Notes: generated by a model not told the origin, from the sequence alone. A stretch of DNA of 64,000 bases from Dugong dugon (GCA_030035585.1 CM057480.1:5511001-5575000); one strand, 5' to 3'. Positions 9,930-20,823 are shown, counted from the first letter of the stretch. Numbers and translations: made by a program.

Positions 9930-10310
9930 AGGAACAGTCCATTTTTCTCCAGCGCCAATAAAGCCAGCCCGCGGATATCAAGAGAAACGTCCTGCAGATG
10001 AGGGTGCTCCGGAGGGGGTGGCCTTGATGAAAGCGGGTTGTTCTGCCAAGAAGTCTTGAATATGCGGTCTTGGTTTGAGGCTGGAGCGCAGAGTGGAGGC
10101 AGCAGGCAACATGAATTGCCTTTTATCTAATTGGAAAACTCCCACCGAGTTTTGAAGTGCTTGTTTAGACAGGCAGATCAATAAAAGAAATGGGGAGCAG
10201 ACGGCTGTGGAGATGTTATGGAGACGAGCGGGGCCTCCAAACGTCTGCTTAATAAAGATTAACTCATCCCAGTTGTAGTGGAAACCAGAAGACCCTCCTG
10301 GCTCCGGGCT
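9930..10310. promoter_or_regulatory. Candidate conserved non-coding block (speculative)
   Basis: Repeat-free stretch rich in AT-core motifs within higher-GC DNA: ccttttatctaattgg at about 10118, gcagatcaataaaag near 10173, and cttaataaagattaac near 10248, with several CpGs. This texture resembles developmental enhancers. No open frame spans it. Inference from composition only; a cross-species alignment would decide. Confidence 0.3.
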
Positions 10311-10422
10311 GCAGGGAGCTCCATTTGTCTTCGGAGTGCAGACAATTCTCAGGATGGGTGAGAGAGATCCCCTCCTCCTGTCTTCTCTTTATCTGGGTTC
10401 GAATGTCCTGGAGGAAGGGAGG

Positions 10423-10930
10423 TGTCATGGATTGACTTGTGTCCCCTAAAAATATGTCAACTTGGTTAAGCCATGATTCCCAATATTGTGTGGCTGTCTT
10501 CCATTTCGTGATTGTAATTTTATGTTAAAGAGGATTAGGGTGGGATTGTAACACCACCCTTAAGAAGATCACATCCCTGATTCAATGTAAAGGAAGTTTC
10601 CCTGGGGTGTGGTCTGCACCACCTTTTATTTTACAAGAGATAAAAGGAAAGGGAAGCAGAGAGACTGGGGGACCTATACCACCAAGAAAGCAGTGTTGGG
10701 AGCAGAGCACATCCTTTGGACCCGGGGTCCCTGCGCGGAGAAGCTCCTAGCCCAGGGGAAGATTGATGAGAAGGACTTTCCTCCAGAGCCGACAGAGAGA
10801 GAAAGCCTTCCCCGGAGCTGATGCCCTGCATTTGGACTTCTAGCCTACTAGGCTATGAGAGAATAAATTTCTTTGTTAAAGCCACCCACTTGTGGTATTT
10901 CTGTTACAGCAGCCCTAGATAACCAAGACA
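10423..10930 (+). mobile_element. Solo MaLR-type LTR, complete
   Basis: 508 bp, tgtcatggattgacttgtgt to ataaccaagaca, flanked by perfect GGAGG duplications at 10418-10422 and 10931-10935. A TATA-like agataaaagg lies near 10637 and AATAAA lies at 10862-10867, so U3, R and U5 can be placed. Same family as 8833-9357 but with a variant middle ('cacatccctgattcaatgta'). Confidence 0.92.
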
Positions 10931-10935
10931 GGAGG

Positions 10936-11470
10936 AGAGAGGCAGAAGAGGGACCTTGGGAATTTGACTAGGATTTTCCTAGCATCTTCCTAAAATGGTT
11001 TTCCCTTGACCCAAACGAAAGCAGAAGGGAACAAAAAAGTAGAGACCTACAAGAAAAAGGGGGAGAGAATAAGAGAGGAGAGACAACCAGGGAGAGCTGC
11101 CTGCTCCCTGGCCACTTCACGTCGCTTTATTGTGTACCAGTCATGACACACAATGATGAACACGTCATGAGCTTCTGTTTTAAGAACCCCCCAGCTGAAA
11201 CTCCCCTTCATTGCCCTCTCTCTTACTCATCATTGACTTAGGGGCTCTCAGATTCTTCCTTATTCCCATATCACCACCCTCATAAGCCTTCGTCCAGCCC
11301 AGTCCTTGCTGCTATCCCTGCTCTGCCCCCTGCACACCCCCCAACATACACAGGAGCCTTACACTGTGGAGCCCACCTCTCATTTCAAACACACAGCATC
11401 GAAGCTCGTTCCCTTCTAAGGGGAAAAAAAAACACCCTGTGGCTGAGGGTCCAGAAATAGAAAAAGCAGG
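10936..11470. other. Sequence without recognised feature
   Basis: Nothing recognised apart from an A-rich patch near 11050-11090. Confidence 0.35.
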
Positions 11471-11574
11471 TGTGTGTGTGTGTGGGTGTGTGGGTGTGTG
11501 AGTGTGTGTGTGTGTGTGTGTGTGCCCATGTGTGGTGTGTGTGCGCGTGCGTGCGTGTGTCTGCCTGTGTGCAT
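11471..11574. repeat. GT/CA microsatellite with GTGC interruptions
   Basis: About 104 bp of alternating GT with GGGTGTGTGG and GTGCGCGTGCGTGCGT interruptions. Purine-pyrimidine alternation could adopt left-handed DNA. The open frames overlapping it (poly-His/Thr or Cys/Val) are artefacts of the repeat. Confidence 0.97.
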
Positions 11575-13729
11575 ACACGCACTGGGCTGGGGTATTTCTT
11601 TTATACTAGGACATTTCTGAAGAAGCTGGGAACCCTGCTTTGCCTTCCGCAAAATTTCCTCTCTGGGCAGGAGCTGCAGGCAGGAACCTGCTGACGCTCA
11701 GCTTTCATAAAGTCCTTTTCTCTGGCCCAGTCCTACGGGGGCTCATACCTGAGCCCTGGGCTGGTTGCCATGGAGATGACTGCAGAGTCACCGATAGGGC
11801 GGTATTCTGTTCTCTCAGCAGGACCAGACCTGAGCTAGAAGCGGAGAGTGACACGGGAAGCGGAGAGTGGGAGACAGAGCCAGAGAGAGAGACAACAGAC
11901 ACAGCAGAGAGGAAATACAAACAAAGACGGGGCGCTGCTTGCACGAAAGCAGATTTCACACGGGGTGAGACAAAGACGGGAAAAGGGCGTTGTTTTCTTC
12001 GCCAGAGGGCTTGCATGTTCAAAGAGAGAGGGAGGAAAACCCATTACAAAGGGGCTCCCATGCACCTTCATCCCTTCTCTCTCTCTCTCTTTCTGCAATG
12101 GTGCAGAAAGCCTGCAAGGAAGAGCTAATGGAAACAGAATGGGGCAGGAGGCAAGAGGGGCAGGGGGCAGGCCAGGCCATCTCTCCTTTCCTCTCGGCCC
12201 CCAGATGCAAGAGGCCCTGCTCTGATTCCCAGCGGCAAAGCTGTAGTCTGTTGGTCCCTGGCTCTCTAACAAGCTCCATCCATGCCAAGCTTTCACCTCT
12301 CTAAAAAGCCATAACCCGTCCAGGATCGCTGGAGCTGCTCTCTCTCGGCACCTTACTAAGATTTCTCTCCCAAGTCCGGTGCCCTGGAGGGGAGAGCAGA
12401 CACACTGTCTTCGTAAGGTCACTTTTTCATTCAAAGCTTCACTGGTTTCCTCACTGTGGAAAAAAGTCAGCATCAAGACTCAGATTCAGACTTTACAAGC
12501 AAATAAAAAGCACCAAGCTTATTTCAGCTAAGCCATGAGCCTTCATTTAGGGCAAGGAACCCTGAAGTTCTGCTCTTATCTTAACCTTCCTTTGAGAGGT
12601 TTTGTTTGTTTGTTGTTATGGATGTGTACGTATAGATTTCAATGCACGCAATGCTTTTGAACAACACACACAGTTTCTTGGGAATTTCCCAGTCCATTAT
12701 CAAGATAGCCAAATTTTCCAAATGATTATAATTTCCCGTGCTTTCTCTGCCTTAGTCTTAGACAAACTGAGGTACTTCCTCCATAATATGGTTTAAGCAT
12801 AATAATAGTCTTGCCAACTGAAATTGTTTTCCCCCATCAACTAACCTTAGTGCCTAAAACCCCACCATTCACGTTACCCCTTTCTGCCTTCAGAAGTCCT
12901 TGATTCAAAAACAAAGATGTTAGGGAGAGCTCTCTCAGGTTTTCAATACGAATGTGTTTTCAGATTAGCTGAGAAAGTGGGAGTTGGGACGAAGGATGCA
13001 TACAGTGGGAAGCAAGGTATTCACATCTGTCTCCTTGATGATGAGAAATATTTGATAGGGATCCAAATACTTGATTCACTGGCCAGACTGAGTGAAAAAA
13101 GAAAAAAAAAAAACCACTCCAGGTGAATGTACACCATCATTGCCACAGATTCTCTGCCGTGAAGCTTTGTCTGAAGACACTGCCTTGGTGAGCTGGGCTA
13201 GACCACATGTCCACATGCCACTCCAGGGGCTCCCTCATTGTCCTGGAGGCAGGCCTTTGGTTGGTCTGCCTCTTAATCTTCAACCACTAACTACTCTTGA
13301 CTCTGGAAGGCAAAGTCAAGGTAATACTACCATTTCTCCCTAAGGTATAAAGCTGCCTGTTTCTGGGCCTACCCGGGTATTCCCCAACCAGAAGCAGCCT
13401 CAGACTCCCCTCACAGCTCCATCAACGTGGAAGCACCAAGAGTTCCCTACCAGGTGGAGCTTGGAGCTCTTTGCTCATCTCTCTGAAGGTTCTCTTGTGT
13501 GGCACAATGGCTCCAGGTTGCTCAAAGCCTGACCCCAATCGGTACGTCTTCTATACTACAAAGCAGGAGACCAAGGAGGGAGCCAGGAGCTAACTCTAGA
13601 AGCCAAGTGCAGATTCTATGAGAGCATCCCAGGCAGTGAGCCAGCAGCCACCCTAATATCCTCCAGGTTTGGAAAACAATGGGAGACTAGGAGAAGTCAC
13701 TTTTCTGATTGGGACTGGTAGTAAACTGG
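11575..13729. other. Long low-repeat stretch, no gene supported
   Basis: About 2.1 kb free of recognised transposons. It contains the longest non-element frame of the window (213 codons, minus strand, 11835-12476), but the translation is low-complexity (Arg/Glu/Ser and Pro/Leu runs from gagaga/ctctct tracts), overlaps open frames on the other strand, and matches no domain I know. A ctctctctctcttt tract lies near 12080 and a poly(A) near 13097-13112. Confidence 0.5.
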
Positions 13730-14240
13730 TTAATCAAAAAGTTGGCTAAATCAAGGAATCATAAACAGTAAAAGTAATGTATAAGACCCTCAATAGTTTA
13801 TTGTAACTTTAAAAAAAAAATGTACTTTTTTCTGCAAACTTTTTATGAAGGGCCGAACTGTTTTCTTTGAATACGAGAACCCTGATAAAAATTCTCCAAC
13901 ATCTTTCTTCAAAAGCCACATCCATAATGTATCATCTACAATTTTCAGATTCTGTTTCTTTAAAGCCAAGTGGAAATTTAAGGACACTTACGAAGTAATC
14001 TGAGTGCAAAATCCTTCCATATTTTTCTATTTTCCTGCAGTCGTTTATAGTTCTTTCACCCACGCCTAATTCAACAGCAAGTTTTCAGCAGCTCACATTA
14101 TTGAATCTTTCCAAAGCATGCAATTTTCTTTTCACAGAAACCTCTCTCTTTTCATACTTAGTGTTCATTGGTTTAAATAATGTTTAATTAAATTATAAAA
14201 TTACATCAGTTAATCTAGTCAACTGGGTTAGTAGAGGTTT
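13730..14240 (-). pseudogene. Pogo/Tigger-like transposase relic (CENP-B/JRK-type N-terminus)
   Basis: Minus-strand translation around 14030-14170 gives 'KRKLHALERFNN', a stop, 'KLAVELGVGERTINDCR', the helix-turn-helix layout of pogo-class (TIGD/JRK-like) transposases. Further on, in another frame, 'LKKQNLKIVDDTLWMWLLKKDVG' resembles the second DNA-binding region of the same proteins. At least one stop and one frameshift separate the parts. Only the N-terminal DNA-binding half remains. Flanks such as aactggttaatc and ggttagtagaggtttg may be decayed terminal repeats. Family assignment is moderately sure. Confidence 0.65.
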
Positions 14241-14394
14241 GATAAGAGAGGTTCAACTGACGTTTGGTTTTGTTTTGTTTTGTTTTTCTCTGCAGGCAAA
14301 CCCTCAACCTAAGAAGTTTGTCTGGAACTGACCTTTATGGAAAATCACATTTTAAATATCAGAGTCAATTATCATACACTGAAAATTGTCTGTG

Positions 14395-15413
14395 CAACAA
14401 ATAAGAGACTAGTTCCTAGAGACAGAAAAGCAAATGAGGGAGGGCAGGACTTCTGGCATGATGGAATGAGGAGGTTGACAATCTTCTCCCTAAAAGCAAC
14501 TATTAAAACTGGGCAATATTATGACAACAGCCATTTCCTGGAAATCAACCAAAGACTTACAGCAAACTGAGAGGCATTTATCCATGAGCAACTACTGAGT
14601 ATGGAAAAGAACAGTGGGAATCTGTAGGACACCTTCCTGGGACTGACCCCGCAGCCCCCCACACCCCATCCCCGACCAGTTAGCACAGTAGTTCTAATGG
14701 GTGGGGCAGGCAGGGAACAACCAACAGCCTCATTGCCAGAAAGGGCTGGCTTGATTTGGAGCTAACGATGAACAATCTACACCCACTGTCGGTGATAAAT
14801 AGTGATCTCAGTGACCAGAAAACAGGGAAGAGCAGCAGTCACAATGGTCTGCACTTGCAGTCCTATCTGGGACAGGCAATGGGCCAGAGGACTAGCCAGA
14901 AATTTAAAGGGAACGGCAAGAAATGAGACACTCATACAAGCTGTCGATAGTCTTTTCACATTTCTAGCTAACATGGAGTTGGTATGCACGTGCAAGGGAG
15001 TCCAAAGGAGGCCTTACGAAAAGTAAAAGCTGGGGCAGACTTTACAGCTGCCTAAACTTTGAATGTGCTTTTGAACCAACACACAGGTTCATCAGTATTG
15101 GGTGGAGGCCTGACTGGCTAAAGCTGAACATTTGCAACCTCTGAAGAACCAGTGGTTGGCCACCTAACTATTCAGACATAAGGACAAACGCTAGGAAGCC
15201 AGGCTTAAAAATAAAAGCAAGAATATACTTATATTTGTAAAAATCTTGAGCAAAAGCATCAGCAGCTACTCACCACAAGGGAGACAGATTTCATAGGAGA
15301 GTTACTAAACAAACATTCTCAGGAAGAAAAATTAGAATCCAGAGCTACTACAATACACTATCTAAAATTTCCAGTTTTCAACAAACAATAATGAGACATA
15401 AAAAGAAAGAGCG
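14395..15413 (+). repeat. L1M 5' UTR fragment
   Basis: 'aggacttctggcatgatgga', 'ctattaaaactgggcaatat' and finally 'ccagttttcaacaaacaata atgagacat...' follow the text just upstream of ORF1 in older mammalian L1s. It ends where an ERVL fragment begins. No open frame of note. Confidence 0.6.
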
Positions 15414-15415
15414 TG

Positions 15416-15598
15416 TAAAAACGATGTAGGGGCGGTGTCTGACCTCCTCTAACTTCACAAGAGGGGAGGAAAATTAAGATCAACAACTCAAGGCTGACTC
15501 TCATGAGGCAGAGGTCAGACAAGGCTCCTCTCTCTGCCGTTTTTACCAATTCCGACACCAACCATCCCTCCCACGGCACTCTCTACTTTCTTTCTAGT
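15416..15598 (-). repeat. ERVL-type leader fragment with tRNA-Leu-like primer site
   Basis: Reverse complement closely follows 41060-41250: 'gagagtgccgtgggaggg', a primer-site-like TTGGTGTCGGA at 15551-15561, then 'ttgtctgacctctgcc', 'cagccttgagttgttgatc' and 'gtgaagttagaggaggtcag'. So it is the LTR/leader junction of the same endogenous retrovirus family, with most of the LTR missing. Non-coding remnant. Confidence 0.65.
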
Positions 15599-15602
15599 TT
15601 GT

Positions 15603-15762
15603 CTTAGTCTGGAAGCTCTGCTGAAATCTGTTCAGCATCTAGCAACACGAAAACCTCTACTAAAAGAGGGGCAGGGCTGCATATGAGGTACATTGGCTGG
15701 AAATCAAACCAGGTTCTCCCACATGGTAGGCAAGAAGTCTACCACTGAACCACGACTGCCCC
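15603..15762 (-). mobile_element. SINE with tRNA-Gly-like head, 3'-truncated
   Basis: Minus strand starts ggggcagtcgtggttcagtg, then gtagacttcttgcctaccat and gggagaacctggtttgattt, a tRNA-Gly-like profile (TGG-TTCAGTGGTAGA...). The same unit with its full body is at 18917-19233. Here the body stops at 'tggaagctctgctgaaatct'. Confidence 0.75.
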
Positions 15763-15865
15763 TATAAACTTAAACTAAAAGTACATAAAACAAAAGGATA
15801 TACTGTGACATCTTAAAATGTTTTCTCATGGCAGGTGGGAATGGAAGTAGAAAACTGGGATAAAA

Positions 15866-16070
15866 AACCAAAAACCAGACCCACTGCCACTGAGTCGATT
15901 CTGACTCACAGCGACCCTATAGGACACAATAGAACTGCCCCACAGGGTTTCCAAGGCTGTAATTTTTATGGAAGCAGACTACCACATCTTTCTCCCATGG
16001 AGAGTCTGGTGGGTTTGAGCCACCAACCCTTCGGTTAGCAGCCAAGCATTTTAACTACTGTGCCACTGAA
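15866..16070 (-). mobile_element. AfroSINE, long form
   Basis: About 205 bp with the spacer 'ctgtaatttttatggaagca' and 'gactaccacatctttctccc' that separates head and tail in the long subtype. Approximate duplication gggataaaa / gggaataaa at its borders. Confidence 0.93.
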
Positions 16071-16071
16071 G

Positions 16072-17518
16072 GGAATAAATCAATAAAATAAATGAAAGAA
16101 TGAATGAGAGAGAGGGTGTCTTCAAAGAATTTGGTGATTTCCTACTTTCTCTTCCCATAAGTGACACCAAGGTCTGTTAATGGTTTCCAAGGAAATTTTT
16201 AAATCTTTATTTCAATGTAATAAACCATGGATGATGTGCCTGTGATGTGCTAGGTGTCACCAAAATAACGAAACATAGACCTTTACTTGAAATTTGCTGT
16301 TCAGCTTTGTGTGAAATAGAATGACTTGGGTCCCGACAGTCTTCAACGTACCACGGAAGAACTCTTTGAGCTAGCTCACATCAACGCCACTAACTTTGCA
16401 AGAATTTTAAAATGAAACCAACACTTTCTTTCTCGTCAATTTGTTATCCTGTTTTTCTGACTATTTTTATTCCTATCCTTTCAAACACTAGACCTAGATT
16501 TTTTTTAAGAATTTGACTGCAAGTTAGAGATGCACACATACTCCTCCAGTAAGCCTCCCGTGGAATATGCAAGAAGATTAAACAGATTGTGAAATCAAAG
16601 CCCCATGTGTGCCAAACACGTGGGTATATTCACTTCTTAATTCTGCTTAACCAACATGACTCTGCCTAAGACACAATTTCCATGTGGGAAAAATGCAAAT
16701 GAGAACTTCAAAGATACTCAGTCAATTCTCACCAATTTACTAATAGTATTTCTTATGCTTTGTGTTACCTAGAATAAAAAGGTTTCGACTTTCTTTCTAG
16801 CGTGTGTTGGCAAAGAAGACAATATATTCTAACCGTATGTGTTAGGGGCTTAAAGACCAGAAGCGGAAATCCAGACGTCGCCGTGAGGTCCAAGGCAAAG
16901 GTCTGGCCAGCCCACCCTCAGAGCCCACCACGAACCACAGTGACAGCCCCGCAGCTTCAGATCAGCTTCTTCTCACTGGCATTCTCTGCAATGAGCATCT
17001 ACTCCGTCCACTTCCGCGGGCACCCTTGCAGAGAAGTAGTCCCACCTGGGATTTGCCCATCCACACGAGTCCCCATGCCACGAAATGTTGTCTCCTGATT
17101 TCCTTGTAACCCTGCCAGCCTCGTAGAATTTATCTGAAACTGCTGATTTGTTCAATTTGAGTAGAGAAAGTTTACTCTTCTGTGATTCTTGATAATTTAT
17201 TAAGAGTTTTCTAAACCATGAAACTGCCAGGCAAATGTTTAAGAAACATACTCATTGGTAAGCAGCTGAAGAACATCCACTGGAATTCAAAAAGTGAATG
17301 CACTCATGTCAAATGAGTCCCAGGTAATCATTCAAGGAAGTCTGGCCGCTCTTTATCAGCTATTGGACATGCTGCAAGTGAGAAAGTTCAACCTTTTTTT
17401 CAGTCTCATGGTTGGGTATTGACCAAAGTGAGCCCTTCCCACAGCCATCTGACCTGGTTACTCCTTCCACTTCAAGGCCAACGAAGATGGGTGGATTAAC
17501 CAGCCCTACAGGTAGACA
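16072..17518. other. Sequence without recognised feature
   Basis: About 1.4 kb. Near 16230-16260 a short stretch hints at MIR but is too weak to call. A 98-codon frame (16802-17098) has no recognisable domain. Confidence 0.4.
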
Positions 17519-17735
17519 GGAGCCCCGACGGTGCAGTGGTTAAGAGCTCAGCTGCTAACCAAAAGGTTGGTGGTATGAACCCACCAGCTGCTCCACAGGG
17601 GAAAAGACCTGGCGATCAGCTTTTGTAAAGATTACAGCCTAGGAAGCCCTATGGGGCAGTTCTACTCAGTCCTATAGGGTTGCTATGAGTTGGAATCAAC
17701 TCCTCAGCACACAATACGTACAACAACATGGATAG
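17519..17735 (+). mobile_element. AfroSINE, long form
   Basis: Starts ggagccccgacggtgcagtg; spacer 'gatcagcttttgtaaagatt' present. The tail ends in a CAA-rich segment (cgtacaacaacatgg) like the RTE 3' end. Confidence 0.93.
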
Positions 17736-17738
17736 AGA

Positions 17739-17947
17739 AGGAACTCCGGTGTGAAGCCAACAGTTAAGCGACTGGCTACTAACTGAAAGGTTGGCAGTTC
17801 AAACCCACCCAGAGGCACCTCAGAAGACAGGCCTGGCGATCTGTTTCCAAAAGGTTATAGTCTTGAAAACCCTATGGAACAGTTCTACTCTGCACACATG
17901 GGGTCACCAGGAGTCAGAATCGACTTGACAGCAACTAACAACAACAT
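17739..17947 (+). mobile_element. AfroSINE, second subtype, in tandem with the previous
   Basis: Has the subtype-2 diagnostic 'cccagaggcacctcagaaga' and 'caggcctggcgatctgtttc'. Ends 'cagcaactaacaacaacatg'. Loose duplication acatggatagag / acatgggtcgag suggests it landed in the tail of the preceding SINE. Confidence 0.92.
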
Positions 17948-17954
17948 GGGTCGA

Positions 17955-18376
17955 GAGCCATGAGAGTTAGTGCATCAACCAGATGAGCAGGTAGAGACCG
18001 TTCTCCTGTCTCCCCAGTTAACGCTTTGTCCAGCCTTCCATTTGCCAGCTTTCTGGAGTACTCTTATGTCAGCTCAAGGTCTCAGGGGTCTCCCCAGATC
18101 TCAGGAAAGCAGCCAGCTTAAAAAGAATAAAGGTTGAATATGCAGTCTAAAAATGTAGGTTTTATTTAAATCCCACCATTCTGCTCAGATGCCTCACAGT
18201 TCCCCTGGGCCCACCAGGGCAAATCTAAACAAACCACAGGGCAGGAATGCCCCAGGGCATTTTCATCCAAGTTTCTACCTCCTTCTCAGCTTCCACAAAA
18301 CTTTGGGGCAAGATGAATTTACATGGATATTAAAAACACAAACTTTTTACACTTTTCAGATGCTACTGCAACTGTT
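17955..18376. other. Sequence without recognised feature
   Basis: Unique-looking spacer between SINEs. Nothing recognised. Confidence 0.35.
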
Positions 18377-18537
18377 GGAAACCCTGGTGGCGTAGTGGTT
18401 AAGAGATGGCTGCTAAAGTTCGAATCCAAGGCACTCCCTAGAAACCCTGTGGGGTAGCTCTACCCTGTCCTATAGAGTCACTACAGGGTTGCTATGAGTT
18501 GGAACTGACTTGAAGACAACGGGTTTGGTTTTTGGTT
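18377..18537 (+). mobile_element. AfroSINE, short form, rearranged
   Basis: Head lacks the anticodon-arm equivalent ('gagatggctgctaaagttcg') and the tail repeats the 'tatagagtcactacagggttgc' motif. Probable duplication TACTGCAACT / TACTGAAACT at 18364-18373 and 18538-18547. Confidence 0.88.
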
Positions 18538-18538
18538 T

Positions 18539-18916
18539 ACTGAAACTCTCATTTCAAATAATCCCTAGGAACACTATTCATTCGAAAATGGCAAATGTAA
18601 AAAGCTTGAAGCCTTTAAGTTTACAGAAAGACCAGGAAGGAAGAGACAGGCCCAGCAGTCAAACCAGGCAGGCTCTGTCTGCCCCTCCCTCCCTTGACCA
18701 AATCCACCACCATCCCACAGGCTTCTCCACACAGGCCCCTGTCTTCCCCACAGGGCTCTCTCCGGCCCCTCTCAAAATACAACTGTACTTGTTTTCTGAT
18801 TTTTAAAGGCATGCGTGGATATTGTTCAAAACTGAAGAAAGAAAAGTGGAATGTAAAGCCACCAAATATGCCCACCACCTAGCAATGACTATAATTGATA
18901 ATAATGTTGTTCTTGT
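18539..18916. other. Sequence without recognised feature
   Basis: Opposing open frames near 18621-18878 show no domain. Nothing else is seen. Confidence 0.35.
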
Positions 18917-19233
18917 TAGCTGCTGTTTAGTCGTTCCCATACACAAGGGAACGAAATGTTGCCCGGTCTGTGCCATCTCCATTATCGCTTGTGGAATGGA
19001 CCATTGTGATCCATAGGGTTTTCATCGGTTGATTTTTGGAAGTAGATCACCAGGCCTTTCTTCCTATCCAACTTAGTCTGGAAGCTCCACTGAAACTTGT
19101 TCAGCATCATAGCAACAAGCAAGCCTCCACTGACAGATGGGTGGTGGCTGTGCATGAGGTGAACTGGTGGGGAATTGAACCTGGGTCTCCCACATGGAAG
19201 GCAAGAACTCTACCACTAAACCACACTGCCCTC
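18917..19233 (-). mobile_element. Composite SINE: tRNA-Gly-like head with AfroSINE-like body
   Basis: On the minus strand the 5' end reads ggggcagtgtggtttagtgg, then tagagttcttgccttccatg and ggttcaattccccacca, an A box and B box in a tRNA-Gly-like fold. A 'tgttgctatgatgctgaac' segment follows. The distal body contains 'ggaagtagatcaccaggcct', which is also the middle of the second AfroSINE subtype (58600-58630). At about 317 bp it is longer than any AfroSINE here. No clean target duplication was found. Confidence 0.75.
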
Positions 19234-19246
19234 TGATATTAATGTT

Positions 19247-19405
19247 CAATCCATCCATTGCCGTTGAGTCGATCCTGACTCATAGCGACCCAACAGGACA
19301 GAGCAGAACTGCCCCATAGGGTTTCCAAGGAGCAGCTAGTGGATTTGAACTGCTAGCCTTCTGGTTAGCAGCCTGAGCTCTTAACCGCTACACCACCAGG
19401 GCTCC
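19247..19405 (-). mobile_element. AfroSINE, short form
   Basis: 13-bp target duplication TGATATTAATGTT / TGATATTAGTGTT (one mismatch) at 19234-19246 and 19406-19418 defines it exactly. The left duplication begins right after the tRNA-Gly-headed SINE, so this one arrived later. Confidence 0.95.
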
Positions 19406-19429
19406 TGATATTAGTGTTAGTAGTGTTTA

Positions 19430-20693
19430 ATTAAACAAATAGTATTAATAAATTTAATATTTTCCTCCATCTATATTTATTTATTTATGCATATATTCAT
19501 TTTTGTATACCCCATAAAACAGAAAATGTACTGTTTTGTATCTACTTTGTGTCCTGTCAATATTATTTTCTAAGCATCACTTATATTATTAAATATTCTT
19601 CAGTATCAAAGATTTTAATAGCTGCAAAAAAATCATTGTAAGGATATATTATAATATCCAACTTCCTTTAATTACATAAATAATGCATGAGGTACAGATT
19701 TAAAAATGAAAATAAATAAACAGGAATCACCCACACTGCCAATACCACATCAACATATTGATGTTCGCCCCTCTAGATTTTATTTCAGAGCATACAAATA
19801 CATACATAAAGATGAATGTAGATTCTATTATATCTCCTATTTTTCATCTGATTTTTAATTAATAATATATGCTAAACATCTTTCAATTCTAGTAAATATT
19901 TTTCTGTTACTATTTTATTATTATATTTGTACAGATGTACTATGGTTTCCTTATTTAGATATTTAAGTTGTTTTAATTATTAACCATCACTGACAGTGTT
20001 TCATCTTTATATATAAATCTTTATATATTTGCCCAATTAATCCATTAGTAAAAATTCCTAAAAGTTTGATTGTCAAAGAATATTGAGGCTTCTGATTCAC
20101 AGTGGCATATTATCCTTCCAAAAATTACTCTACTGTATGACTACACAGTGTATAACTGTGCTCATCTCTCCAGACTTTAAATATTCCTGGACATTTTCAT
20201 TGTTTTTAATTTTTCTGACCTGATAGCCAAAATAAGGTATTTCATTATTTTAATTTTCATTTATATGATTACTATAAAAATTGAGTTTTTTCATACCTTT
20301 CTTCTTATTAAAATTGTTCAATTTGTTATTAGGTTGTTTATCTTTTCCTCTTGACTTAAAACATGTCTTTATTCATTAAAGATACTAAAATTCTGTATCA
20401 CATATGGAGCCCTGGTGGCACAGCAGCTAAGCACTCAGCTGCTAACTGAAAAGCTGGTAGTCTGAACCTACCAGTTGCTCCATGGGAGAAAGATGTGGCA
20501 GTTTGCTTCTGTAAAGATTTCAGCCTCGGAAACCCTATAGGGGCAGGATTCTACTCTTTCCTACAGAGTCACTAGGAGGTGGAATTAACTCATCGGCAAT
20601 AGGTTTGGTTTAGTTTGGTGTCATATATATTGTAAATATTTTCTCCAATTTATCATTTGTTCTTCATTTTTTTGTGGTGTATTTTTGCTTGTT
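19430..20693 (-). repeat. Ancient L1M fragment: 3' ORF2 into 3' region
   Basis: AT-rich. Plus-strand text 'cctaaaagtttgattgtcaa', 'atagccaaaataaggtattt', 'ttaggttgtttatcttttcc' and 'tgtaaatattttctccaatt' is the reverse complement of the end of ORF2 and the 3' region of old L1s. An AfroSINE splits it at 20406-20620. It is separate from the plus-strand L1 that follows, since both hold their own 3' ends. Confidence 0.65.
20406..20620 (+). mobile_element. AfroSINE, long form, nested in L1M
   Basis: ggagccctggtggcacagca start, long-form spacer 'gatgtggcagtttgcttctg', tail 'aataggtttggtttagtttg'. Flanked by similar tatcacatat / tgtcatatat. Confidence 0.93.
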
Positions 20694-20823
20694 TATTTCT
20701 ATAATAAAAAATAAATACAAGGAAACTGAACAAATACAGACCCTTGGCAAACCGAACAAACACAGATCCTTCCTCCACCCCCAATCAATACAACCAAATA
20801 GAAATTTTAGATCAAACAGAACT

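Noticed and set aside
11312-11694. Open frames over the GT microsatellite
   Set aside because: His/Thr and Cys/Val repeats are translation artefacts of alternating GT/CA.
11835-12476. 213-codon minus-strand open frame
   Set aside because: Low-complexity translation from gagaga/ctctct tracts, overlapped by open frames of similar length on the other strand, no domain, no splice or promoter context.
15603-15762. Possible tRNA-Gly gene on the minus strand
   Set aside because: The tRNA-like part runs on into a SINE body and has mutated stems; a second copy with a full SINE body exists at 18917-19233.
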